DNA from: Scybalocola_A sp900557175
Lineage (GTDB): Bacteria > Bacillota > Clostridia > Lachnospirales > Lachnospiraceae
NCBI GenBank assembly: GCA_937890745.1
Contig: CALADH010000079.1
Location: forward strand, 1-21,003
Direction: 5' to 3'
Length of the DNA: 21,003 bases
The notes beneath the pieces are model-generated. The model was not told the origin of the DNA and searched no databases. It saw only the letters and a program-made list of their open reading frames with translations. The position numbers and the translations under genes were made by a program. Numbering within the stretch: the first letter of the stretch is position 1; each line of letters begins with the position of its first letter. Below, one piece after another: positions 6,901 to 15,100 of the stretch.

Positions 6901-7800
6901 ATGCCAAATAAGAAAAAACCTGAGAATTTGTATCATGAGCCGGAGGACAGCCTTGGCAGGGAGCTGTCGCGTATTTTCCTTGTTGTGCTTGCTTCAGTGA
7001 TTTTTGCCGTGAATATTAACAGCTTTGTCCATGCCGGAAATATGATTCCGGGCGGCTTTACAGGTCTGACGTTGTTGATCCAGAGAATTTTTTCGGAATT
7101 TATGGGAATTACAGTGCCTTACAGTGCGGTAAACTTTCTGCTCAATGCTGTGCCGGCTGTTGTCGCCTATAAAACAATCGGTAAAAAATTTACATTATAT
7201 TCCTGTCTGGGTATTTTCCTGACAGGTGTATTTACAGACATTATTCCGGCAACGCCGCTGACAAATGATATACTTCTGATCAGTATTTTCGGCGGTTTGA
7301 TTAACGGACTGGCCATAAGCATTTTCCTGCGGGCGGGTGCGACGAGCGGCGGCACCGATTTTATTGCCATTTACATGTCGGAAAAACGTCAGATTGATAC
7401 GTGGAATTATGTTTTGGCCGGAAATGCGGTCATGCTGATTGCGGCGGGTTTTCTTTTTGACTGGAACGACGCCCTCTACTCGATTATTTTTCAGTTTGCA
7501 TCGACACAGATGATCCATATGCTGCATCTGCGGTATAAGAAACATACGCTTATTATTATTACAGATAAACCTGAAGAAATTTATGAGAAGATTTTGGCGA
7601 TTACAAACCATGGCGCAACCTTTTTTAAAGGTATCGGCGGTTTTGAGAAAGAAGAAAAAACGATGGTTTATTCGGTAATTGCCAGCGATGAGGTGAAATC
7701 CGTTGTTCATGCTATACGTCAGATTGACGAGCATGCATTTATTAATACGTTGAAAACCGATCAGATTGATGGACGCTTTTATCAGCGCAAAAATGATTGA
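6901..7800 (+). CDS. YitT-family membrane protein (DUF161/DUF2179)
   Basis: 299 residues. After a charged ~25-residue N-terminus come about five or six hydrophobic helices with the family landmarks NSFVHAGNMIPGGFTGLTLL and FLRAGATSGGTDFIAIYMSE. A cytoplasmic C-terminal domain of about 90 residues follows (HTLIIITDKPEEIYEKIL, then FINTLKTDQIDGRFYQR), which is DUF2179. This two-part layout and length are typical of the YitT family, which is widespread in Firmicutes with no settled transport substrate. AAGGAGA at 6890-6896 supports the ATG. It sits downstream of rnfB without a clear terminator and could be co-transcribed, though this kind of gene is not a known Rnf partner. A terminator follows the stop codon. 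Confidence 0.88.
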   Translation: MPNKKKPENLYHEPEDSLGRELSRIFLVVLASVIFAVNINSFVHAGNMIPGGFTGLTLLIQRIFSEFMGITVPYSAVNFLLNAVPAVVAYKTIGKKFTLYSCLGIFLTGVFTDIIPATPLTNDILLISIFGGLINGLAISIFLRAGATSGGTDFIAIYMSEKRQIDTWNYVLAGNAVMLIAAGFLFDWNDALYSIIFQFASTQMIHMLHLRYKKHTLIIITDKPEEIYEKILAITNHGATFFKGIGGFEKEEKTMVYSVIASDEVKSVVHAIRQIDEHAFINTLKTDQIDGRFYQRKND

Positions 7801-7866
7801 AACGTAAAAAAGTTGAATTGTGAAATGTAAAACTTGCATTTTAAAAACATGAATATCGGATAATTT

Positions 7867-7904
7867 AAGGCTTGACTGTTAAAAATTGACAGTACAAGCC
7901 TTTT
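7867..7904 (+). terminator. Terminator after the YitT-family gene
   Basis: A stem pairing AAGGCTTGACTGT (7867-7879) with 7889-7902, with one bulged base on the 3' side, then a short T run. Flanking AATTT/AAATT can extend the stem, so it may act in both directions, but no gene opposes it. Confidence 0.75.
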
Positions 7905-7932
7905 AAATTGCAAAAAAGGGGCGTTTTGTCTA

Positions 7933-7961
7933 TTGCAGTGCTAAAGGAAATAGTGTATACT
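7933..7961 (+). promoter_or_regulatory. Promoter for the aminotransferase gene (TTGCAG / TATACT)
   Basis: TTGCAG (7933-7938), a 17-bp spacer and TATACT (7956-7961), about 80 nt before the chosen start codon. The untranslated leader includes a small imperfect hairpin (TACAG at 7976-7980 with CTGTA at 8001-8005, plus AGCC/GGCT inside). Confidence 0.6.
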
Positions 7962-8043
7962 ATGTGAAAAGAAAATACAGGAGCCAAATGATACGGCTGT
8001 CTGTAATGATGAGAATATGCAAAAAGAAAGGGAGTTGCCGTAT

Positions 8044-9330
8044 ATGAAACCATATCAGGAGCTTAGCAGGGAAGAACTAGAAGCGCTTGAAGAAAAATTG
8101 CAAAAAGAATATGATGCCTTTAAAGAGAGAGGTCTTAAGCTTGATATGTCAAGAGGAAAGCCAAGCAAGGAGCAGCTTGATTTATCAATGGGAATGATGG
8201 ATGTGTTATCAAGCGGCGTAAACCTTGTCGGCGAGGAAGGTGTTGACTGCCGTAATTACGGTGTTTTAGACGGTATTAAGGAAGCACAGGAGCTTCTTGG
8301 TGCCATCAGTGAAGTCAGTGCCGATAAAATTATTATTTATGGAAATTCAAGTCTTAATGTGATGTATGATACAGTTTCGAGAGCGATGACGCACGGCGTG
8401 ATGGGAAGTACACCGTGGTGTAAGCTTGACAAAGTAAAATTCCTCTGTCCGGTGCCGGGGTACGACAGACATTTTGCAATTACCGAATATTTCGGTATCG
8501 AGATGATTAATGTGCCGATGACGCCGACGGGCCCGGATATGGATATGGTCGAAAAACTTGTTTCTGAGGATGAAGCCATCAAGGGTATATGGTGTGTTCC
8601 GAAATATTCAAACCCTCAGGGGATTTCTTATTCTGATGAAACGGTGCGAAGATTTGCGGCATTAAAGCCTGCGGCAAAGGACTTTAGAATCTATTGGGAC
8701 AATGCCTATTCTGTGCATCATCTTTATGACGATGATCAGGACGTGATTTTGGAAATTCTTGATGAATGTGAAAAGGCCGGAAATCCGGATATGGTTTATA
8801 AATTTACATCAACTTCAAAAATTTCATTTCCGGGTTCAGGTATTGCGGCCATTGCAACATCAAAGAATAATATCGAGGAAATTAAAAAACAGCTTGCTAT
8901 TCAGACAATCGGTCATGATAAGGTCAATCAGTTACGGCATGTTCTTTTCTTTAAAAATCTTGACGGCGTTGTTGAGCATATGAGAAAACATGCGGCTATT
9001 TTAAGACCGAAATTTGAGGCGGTTATTAGCACACTTGAAACAGAGCTTGGCGGTCTTGGCATCGGAAGCTGGGTAAAGCCAAAGGGCGGTTATTTTATTT
9101 CATTTGATGCCATGGATGGCTGTGCAAAGGCCATCGTTGCAAAGGCGAAGGAAGCCGGTGTTGTGATGACTGGTGCCGGTGCGACTTATCCGTACGGCAA
9201 GGATCCTAAAGACAGCAATATCCGTATTGCACCGTCGTTTCCGTCAGCGGAAGAATTGAAGCTGGCAGCCGAGCTTTTTGTGCTTTGCGTAAAGCTTGTA
9301 AGCGTACAGAAGCTTTTGGGAGAAATTTAA
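8044..9330 (+). CDS. PLP-dependent aminotransferase, MocR-like aspartate aminotransferase type (subgroup Ic)
   Basis: 428 residues, class I fold. Recognisable parts are LDMSRGKPSKEQLDLS near the N-terminus, IIYGNSSLNVMYDTVSRAM, FLCPVPGYDRHFAI, WCVPKYSNPQGISYSDETV (substrate/PLP region), IYWDNAYSVHHL (D/Y contacting the PLP ring) and TSTSKISFPGSGIAAI, where K259 would form the Schiff base. The block order matches the Aminotran_MocR family, whose Corynebacterium member is an aspartate aminotransferase of subgroup Ic. Oxaloacetate to aspartate is therefore the likely reaction, and it fits the asd gene 89 nt downstream. The ATG at 8044 follows AAAGGGAG at 8028-8035. An in-frame ATG at 8017 would add nine residues but has a weaker ribosome site. 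The exact amino donor is inference. Confidence 0.86.
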   Translation: MKPYQELSREELEALEEKLQKEYDAFKERGLKLDMSRGKPSKEQLDLSMGMMDVLSSGVNLVGEEGVDCRNYGVLDGIKEAQELLGAISEVSADKIIIYGNSSLNVMYDTVSRAMTHGVMGSTPWCKLDKVKFLCPVPGYDRHFAITEYFGIEMINVPMTPTGPDMDMVEKLVSEDEAIKGIWCVPKYSNPQGISYSDETVRRFAALKPAAKDFRIYWDNAYSVHHLYDDDQDVILEILDECEKAGNPDMVYKFTSTSKISFPGSGIAAIATSKNNIEEIKKQLAIQTIGHDKVNQLRHVLFFKNLDGVVEHMRKHAAILRPKFEAVISTLETELGGLGIGSWVKPKGGYFISFDAMDGCAKAIVAKAKEAGVVMTGAGATYPYGKDPKDSNIRIAPSFPSAEELKLAAELFVLCVKLVSVQKLLGEI

Positions 9331-9419
9331 AAATACACTGTTTTTGAAAATTGGTATTTTCCGGTATTCATATGAAAGCGGATACTGGTGACATAGTAAA
9401 AAGAAGGGATGAGAAAATC

Positions 9420-10505
9420 GTGGAAAAGAAATTAAGAGTAGGCATCTTAGGTGCAACAGGAATGGTAGGACAACGTTTTATTTCATTACTTGAAAATCAC
9501 CCGTGGTATGAAGTTGTGGCTGTGGCGGCAAGTCCGCGTTCAGCAGGAAAAACTTATGAGGAAGCTGTCGGCGGCCGCTGGAAAATGACAAAGCCGATGC
9601 CGGAAGGTGTAAAAAATCTTATTGTCATGAATGTTAATGATGTCGAGGCTGTCGCTTCCGGTGTCGATTTCGTGTTCAGTGCCGTGGATATGAGCAAGGA
9701 TGAAATTAAGGCTATTGAGGAAGCCTACGCAAAGACAGAAACACCGGTTGTTTCAAATAACAGCGCGCACCGCTGGACGCCGGATGTGCCGATGGTTGTT
9801 CCTGAAATTAATCCTGAGCATTTTGAAGTTATTGAAGCTCAGAAGAAACGTCTCGGTACAACAAGAGGTTTTGTAGCTGTGAAACCGAACTGTTCTATTC
9901 AAAGCTATGCGCCTGTTTTGACAGCGTGGAAAGCGTTTGAACCGACAGAAGTTGTGGCAACGACATATCAGGCGATTTCCGGCGCCGGAAAAACATTTAA
10001 GGATTGGCCGGAAATGGTTGAAAATATTATTCCGTTTATCGGCGGCGAGGAAGAAAAGAGCGAGCAGGAGCCTTTAAGACTCTGGGGCAAGGTTTTAAAT
10101 GGCGAAATTGTGAAAGCGTCATCACCGGTCATTACAACACAGTGCATCCGTGTGCCTGTCCTTGACGGCCATACGGCGGCAGTTTTTGTAAAATTTGCAA
10201 AGAAGCCGGAAAAACAGCAGCTGATTGACGCGATGGTCAGCTTTAAAGGATTGCCGCAGGAATTAAATCTTCCGAGTGCACCAAAGCAGTTTATCCAGTA
10301 TCTTGAAGAAGACAACCGTCCTCAGGTAAAACTTGATGTCAATTACGAAAATGGCATGGGTATTTCGGTCGGACGTTTGAGAGAAGATACCGTGTATGAT
10401 TATAAATTTGTCGGACTTTCACACAATACAGTCCGCGGCGCCGCAGGCGGCGCAATTCTTTGCGCGGAACTTCTGACAGCACAAAATTATATACAGGCAA
10501 AATAA
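9420..10505 (+). CDS. asd: Aspartate-semialdehyde dehydrogenase
   Basis: A cytoplasmic NADP-dependent enzyme that reduces aspartyl phosphate to aspartate semialdehyde, the branch point to lysine/diaminopimelate, threonine and methionine. The N-terminal Rossmann motif is GILGATGMVGQRF (residues 8-20). VKPNCSIQSYAPVL places the catalytic nucleophile at C158, and VLDGHTAAVFVKF places the acid/base histidine at H251. The 361-residue length and NNSAHRWTPDVPMVVPEINPEH match the archaeal/fungal-type Asd common in Clostridia. I chose GTG at 9420 because the homologous N-terminus starts here and AAGAAGGGA lies upstream at 9401-9409; TTG 9351 and ATG 9372 in the same frame lack ribosome sites. A long terminator follows. 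It may be co-transcribed with the aminotransferase gene; no terminator separates them. Confidence 0.95.
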   Translation: MEKKLRVGILGATGMVGQRFISLLENHPWYEVVAVAASPRSAGKTYEEAVGGRWKMTKPMPEGVKNLIVMNVNDVEAVASGVDFVFSAVDMSKDEIKAIEEAYAKTETPVVSNNSAHRWTPDVPMVVPEINPEHFEVIEAQKKRLGTTRGFVAVKPNCSIQSYAPVLTAWKAFEPTEVVATTYQAISGAGKTFKDWPEMVENIIPFIGGEEEKSEQEPLRLWGKVLNGEIVKASSPVITTQCIRVPVLDGHTAAVFVKFAKKPEKQQLIDAMVSFKGLPQELNLPSAPKQFIQYLEEDNRPQVKLDVNYENGMGISVGRLREDTVYDYKFVGLSHNTVRGAAGGAILCAELLTAQNYIQAK

Positions 10506-10514
10506 AAAACGGGG

Positions 10515-10576
10515 CTGTAAGCTTTGCCGGTGTGCTAAAAATGTGCACGGTGCAAAACTTACAGTCTTGTTTTTTA
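10515..10576 (+). terminator. Terminator after asd
   Basis: A long imperfect stem: CTGTAAG (10515-10521) pairs with CTTACAG (10558-10564), and TTTGC with GCAAA, with further pairs toward the loop near 10538-10542. The tail TCTTGTTTTTT is U-rich. Confidence 0.85.
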
Positions 10577-10618
10577 AGGAAATTTTATAGTTTGTTTATA
10601 GCTTTTTTCCCCGCTGAC

Positions 10619-10627
10619 TGGTATGAT
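10619..10627 (+). promoter_or_regulatory. Putative extended -10 promoter (TGGTATGAT) for the PAP2 gene
   Basis: TG-G-TATGAT fits an extended -10 element, which can work without a strong -35. It lies 70 nt before the chosen PAP2 start and after the asd terminator. No convincing -35 is visible. Confidence 0.4.
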
Positions 10628-10697
10628 AAAGATGCTTATGTGTAAAACAAGTTTTGTTTTAATGCGGCAGTTTAATATTATGACGGGGAGAATAATC

Positions 10698-11378
10698 ATG
10701 TTAAAAAAACTAAAGAATCTTATACCCTCTTATGCGGTTATCCCGCTTATTATCTGTGTTATCTTTAATTTTTCAGTCTATCTTGGCTCAAGAGCTTTTA
10801 TGCAGGGGCGCGCAGCGCATTATTACGATATGACACTGGCGATTGATGAAGCGATTCCTGTCATACCGGCATTTACGATTATTTATTTCGGGTGTTATAT
10901 CTTTTGGATTGCCAATTATATAATCGTTTGCCGTCTCGGCAAAGAACATTGCTATAAATATTTATTCGCGGATTTGATGGGCAAAGCGATATGTCTTCTC
11001 TTTTATTTGTTTTTACCGACGACAAATGTGCGTCCGGAAATTACAGGAACGGGAATTTTTGATATGCTTTTAAATTTCCTGTATACAATCGATTCGGCGG
11101 ATAATCTTTTCCCATCCATCCATTGCCTTGTCAGCTGGTATTGTTATGCGGGACTGCGCGACAGAAAAGAAGTATCTGTGGCCTACAAGAATTTTTCTCT
11201 GATCTTTGCGCTGCTTGTATGTGTTTCGACACTTGTGACAAAGCAGCATGTAATCGTTGATGTGATTGCCGGTGTTGGCTTTGCAGAACTGACATGGCAG
11301 ATCAGTCAGAAAATCGGAGGATGGAAATTTTATACGTTATTTGAGCGAAAAGAAAAGTACAGCCGTGTGTCGCAATAA
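10698..11378 (+). CDS. PAP2-superfamily integral membrane phosphatase-like protein
   Basis: 226 residues with about five or six hydrophobic helices. The PAP2 signature is present in altered form: TNVRPEITGTG (motif 1 arginine-proline), FPSIHCLVSWYCYAG (motif 2, PSIH in place of the usual PSGH) and STLVTKQHVIVDVIAG (motif 3, with the H-x3-D pair). PSIH variants occur in the Aur1/inositol-phosphoceramide-synthase-like branch, so the substrate is probably a lipid phosphate or phospholipid head group at the outer membrane face, but this is inference. The ATG at 10698 follows GGGGAG at 10684-10689; upstream in-frame ATGs (10623, 10680) lack ribosome sites. It is separated from the ABC genes by its own spacer with a promoter, so it is likely an independent unit. 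Confidence 0.83.
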   Translation: MLKKLKNLIPSYAVIPLIICVIFNFSVYLGSRAFMQGRAAHYYDMTLAIDEAIPVIPAFTIIYFGCYIFWIANYIIVCRLGKEHCYKYLFADLMGKAICLLFYLFLPTTNVRPEITGTGIFDMLLNFLYTIDSADNLFPSIHCLVSWYCYAGLRDRKEVSVAYKNFSLIFALLVCVSTLVTKQHVIVDVIAGVGFAELTWQISQKIGGWKFYTLFERKEKYSRVSQ

Positions 11379-11432
11379 CTCATAAAAAGAGGTGTGCTTT
11401 TGAAGAATTCCATAATTTCTTCACAGAAACAG

Positions 11433-11441
11433 TGCTATAAT
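11433..11441 (+). promoter_or_regulatory. Extended -10 promoter (TGCTATAAT) for the ABC transporter pair
   Basis: TGC-TATAAT is a consensus extended -10 box 38 nt before the ATPase start. A short inverted repeat (TGAAGAA at 11401-11407, TTCTTCA at 11417-11423) lies where a -35 would be, and it could be a binding site. No TTGACA-like -35 is seen. Confidence 0.55.
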
Positions 11442-11478
11442 AAAATTAGGCAGATTACAGCATAAAGGGGTGAATATC

Positions 11479-12183
11479 ATGGAGAATTTAGTGGAACTTA
11501 AGGATGTGAAAAAGACATATCAGATGGGCGAAGTTAAGATCCACGCAGTTGACGGTGTAAGCTTTGAGATAAAAAAAGGCGAATTTGTTGTTATTGTCGG
11601 ACCGAGCGGTGCAGGTAAGACAACGGTCTTAAACATTCTCGGAGGCATGGATTTAGCAACGGAGGGCAGTGTTATTGTCGATGGTACAGATATATCAAAG
11701 TTTTCGGAAAAGCAGCTGACATCCTACCGCCGCGATGATATCGGTTTTGTCTTTCAGTTTTACAATCTTGTGCAGAATCTGACGGCACTTGAGAATGTTG
11801 AGCTGGCGCTTCAGATATGTAAGCATCCGCTCGATGCCGGTGTTGTCATGCAGGAGGTCGGTCTTGGAGAACGTCAGAGTAATTTCCCGGCGCAGTTATC
11901 CGGCGGTGAGCAGCAGCGTGTGGCGATTGCGAGAGCGCTTGCAAAAAATCCAAAGCTGCTTTTATGTGATGAACCGACGGGCGCTCTTGATTACCAGACA
12001 GGAAAATCAATATTAAAGCTTCTTCAGGATACATGCAGGGATAAAGGCATGACAGTCATTGTGATTACTCATAATATGGCGCTGACACCGATGGCCGACC
12101 GTGTGATTCATATTAAAAACGGGCGTGTCAGCGGCATAACAACGAATGACACACCGACACCGGTTGAACAGATAGAGTGGTAG
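11479..12183 (+). CDS. MacB/LolD-type ABC transporter ATP-binding protein
   Basis: A 234-residue cytoplasmic ATPase with complete motifs: Walker A GPSGAGKTT (41-49), Q-loop QFYNLVQNLTALENVEL, signature LSGGEQQR (140-147), Walker B with D164-E165 (LLLCDEPTGALD) and switch histidine H198 (VITHN). The pattern belongs to the MacB/LolD/FtsE branch, which pairs with FtsX-type permeases and works in mechanotransmission or export rather than import. The ATG at 11479 is preferred (AAAGGGG at 11464-11470, spacing 8); a GTG at 11470 overlaps that ribosome site. The permease gene starts 9 nt after the stop codon, so the two are one operon and presumably one complex. Confidence 0.95.
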   Translation: MENLVELKDVKKTYQMGEVKIHAVDGVSFEIKKGEFVVIVGPSGAGKTTVLNILGGMDLATEGSVIVDGTDISKFSEKQLTSYRRDDIGFVFQFYNLVQNLTALENVELALQICKHPLDAGVVMQEVGLGERQSNFPAQLSGGEQQRVAIARALAKNPKLLLCDEPTGALDYQTGKSILKLLQDTCRDKGMTVIVITHNMALTPMADRVIHIKNGRVSGITTNDTPTPVEQIEW

Positions 12184-12192
12184 GTGTTGTTT

Positions 12193-15100
12193 ATGAGTAA
12201 AAAAGCACTGAGAAAAGAATTTTTTATGTCTGTAAAAAAGACAAGAAACCGTTTTATTTCGATATGTCTTATTGTTGTATTGGGAACGGCTTTTTATGCC
12301 GGCATACGTGCGGCAAATCCGGATATGCAGCAGTCGGCGGATAAGTTTTTTGATGAGAGCCGTCTTATGGATATACGGGTTCTTGGAACACTGGGACTGA
12401 CAGATGAGGATGTGGCGGCAATTTCAGAGGTTGACGGTGTTGAGGCTGCCGAGGCGTTTTATTCTGCCGATGTTCTGACGATGAGAAATGATAAGCAGCT
12501 TGTATTAAAGCTGATGTCTGTGCCGGATCAGATGAATCTTATGACCGTTGATGAAGGACGACTTCCTGAAAATAAGGGCGAGTGTCTTGCAGACAATGTT
12601 CTTATGGAAGAATACGGCTATGAAATCGGTGATACGATAGAAATTTATTCGGACGAGGATAGTGAGCTTTCAGACACCGTTTCTCAAAATGAGTATACGA
12701 TTGTCGGCCGTGGACGTACAGCGCTTTATCTGAATATGACAAGAGATTCAAGCAGCATTGGAAACGGTGCGGTTTCGGGTTTTGTTGTGATTCCTAAAGA
12801 TGATTTTAATATGGATGCCTATACAGAAATCGGTATACGTGTTGCAGATGCGGCGGCGCTTGATTGTTACGGTGATGACTATGAGAAGCTTATTGATTCT
12901 GTCGTTTCTGATGTCGAGGCGATTGCCGGTGAACGCTGTGATCTGCGGTATGAAACGGTTGTTTCCGATGCCGAGGCAGAGCTTTCAGATGCTGAGAAAG
13001 AGGTTTCGGACGGACGGCAGCAGCTTTCCGATGCGAAAACAGAGCTTTCTGACGGTGAAAAGCAGCTTTCGGAGGCAGCTGAGACAATTAAAGATAAGGA
13101 ATCTGAGCTTTCTGAAAATGAGATGCTGATAGCAGATAAGGAAAAGCTGTTAAACGACAGTCTTGCAGAGCTGTCCGATGGATGGCAGGCGTATAACGAC
13201 GGTATTGCTAAGGCAAAGTCCGGCGAGGCAGAGCTTTCACAGGCACAGACAGCATTCAATGAAAAAGAAAAGCAGCTTTCGGAGGCACAGACGGCTCTTT
13301 CGGAGGCGGAGGCGGCATTTTCACAGGCACAGACGGAAATTGACACAAAAAGGACCCAGACTCAAGGTGCCATAGAGCAGCTTAATACTGCAAAAGAAAC
13401 GCGAAACACGCTTGAACGTGCTGCGGCGGATTTAGCAGAACAAAAAGCGGCCTTTGAGGCGCAGAAGCCTCAGCTTCAGGCGGCAATTGATGCAATGAAA
13501 AATCAGCTTGATGTATTGCAGGCGGCAATTGATGCGGAAACCGATGAGGCAGCCAAAGCAGAGCTTCAGGCACAGTATGATGCATTAAAGCTTAAGTATG
13601 ACAGCGCTGTTGAAAGTCTTGCGGCAGCTGAAAATGCCTTTGCCCAAAAGGAGAGCGAAATTAAGGATGCGCTTGCGCTTCTTCCGTCATCGGAAGAAAT
13701 AGAAGCCGGTCTGTCCGAAGCCCAAGCTGGTCTTGAAGCACTTGATGAGGCGCAGAAAACGCTCGATGCACAGATAGAAGCAGCAGATATTGACGGACAT
13801 AAGAAAGAAATTGAGGCCGGATGGCAGGCGCTTGAGGCGGGACGTCAGCAAATTGAGGCCGGACGCGCGGAAATCGCAGCGGCTTATGAACAGCTTGAAG
13901 GTGCAAGGAAGACGCTTGAGGCGGGACAGTCTGAGGCGGATGAAGGTGTAAGACAGCTTTCTGAGGCAAAAACATTGCTTAATGATGGTTGGACAGCCAT
14001 TGATGAGGCTAAAGAGGAAATTGAAGCAAACCGCACAAAGCTTGAAGATGCTAAAGAAGAATATGAGAAGGCTGAAAAGGAAAATATGCCGGATATTGAG
14101 GAAGGTGAACGTCAGATAGCAGATGCAAAGGAAGAAATTGCGTCACTCAAGAAGCCGGAGTGGTATGTGCTTGACAGAGAATACATACAGACATGCGTGG
14201 AATATGCTCAGGATGCAGAGCGCATCGGCGCAATCGGGGAAGTTTTTCCGGTCATCTTTTTCCTTGTGGCAGCACTTGTCAGCCTGACAACGATGACGCG
14301 AATGGTTGAGGAGGAGCGGACGCAGATCGGCACATTAAAGGCGCTCGGTTATGGTAAAGCAAGTATTGCCGCAAAATATATTCTTTATGCCTTTGCTGCG
14401 ACGATGATCGGCGGTATTTTTGGCGCCATTTTAGGGCAGAAGTTTTTGCCATATGTCATCATGAATGCTTATGGCATCGTTTATGTTTCACTGACAGAAT
14501 TTGTGACGCCGCTGCATTTTGGATATACAGTGACATCAATTTTGGCGGCAGTGGCAAGTACAATTTTAGCTGTGGTTGTGGCATGCTACAAAGAGCTTCG
14601 GGCAGTACCTGCACAGCTGATGCGTCCGGAGGCACCAAAGGCCGGGAAGCGCGTGCTGCTTGAGAGGATGCCTTTTATATGGCGTCACCTGAGTTTTTCA
14701 AATAAATCGACCGTGAGAAATCTTTTCCGCTATAAAAAACGTTTCTTTATGACAGTTATCGGTATCGGAGGATGCATGGGCCTGCTTCTTGTCGGCTTTG
14801 GCGTTGAAGATTCCATTATGACGATTGGCGATAAGCAGTTTAATGAAATACGGATTTACGACGGCAATATTACGCTGTCAGAGGATTCGACACAAGAAGA
14901 ACGCCAAAAGCTTTACGATGAAATTAAGGCTGAGGATAATGTAGAAACAGTGATGTTTGCCCATGAGGAAACAGTGGATGTCAGTGTTGATCATAAAGGG
15001 ATGGGCGCGAGAAGCACATATTTATTTGTGCCGTCAGAGCTTTCACGGACATCGGAATTTATTAACTTAAGAGACAGAAGAAGCCATGAGGCATATACGC

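Noticed and set aside
7195..7839. A 214-codon open frame on the minus strand opposite the YitT-family gene
   Set aside because: It is antisense to a clear membrane-protein gene, its translation shows no recognisable domain, and no ribosome site supports it.
9351..9419. Earlier TTG or ATG starts for asd
   Set aside because: They add residues not expected in the family and have no ribosome site; GTG 9420 gives the expected N-terminus.
9331..9419. Lysine riboswitch or T-box upstream of asd
   Set aside because: The spacer is only 89 nt with no T-box antiterminator motif and no long structured leader.
12979..13287. CRISPR-like short repeats
   Set aside because: The units are contiguous, in frame, without spacers, and encode heptads of a coiled coil.
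12879..13346. A 155-codon minus-strand frame rich in serine opposite the coiled-coil region
   Set aside because: Its composition is a by-product of the repetitive heptad codons on the plus strand; no start signal or family match.
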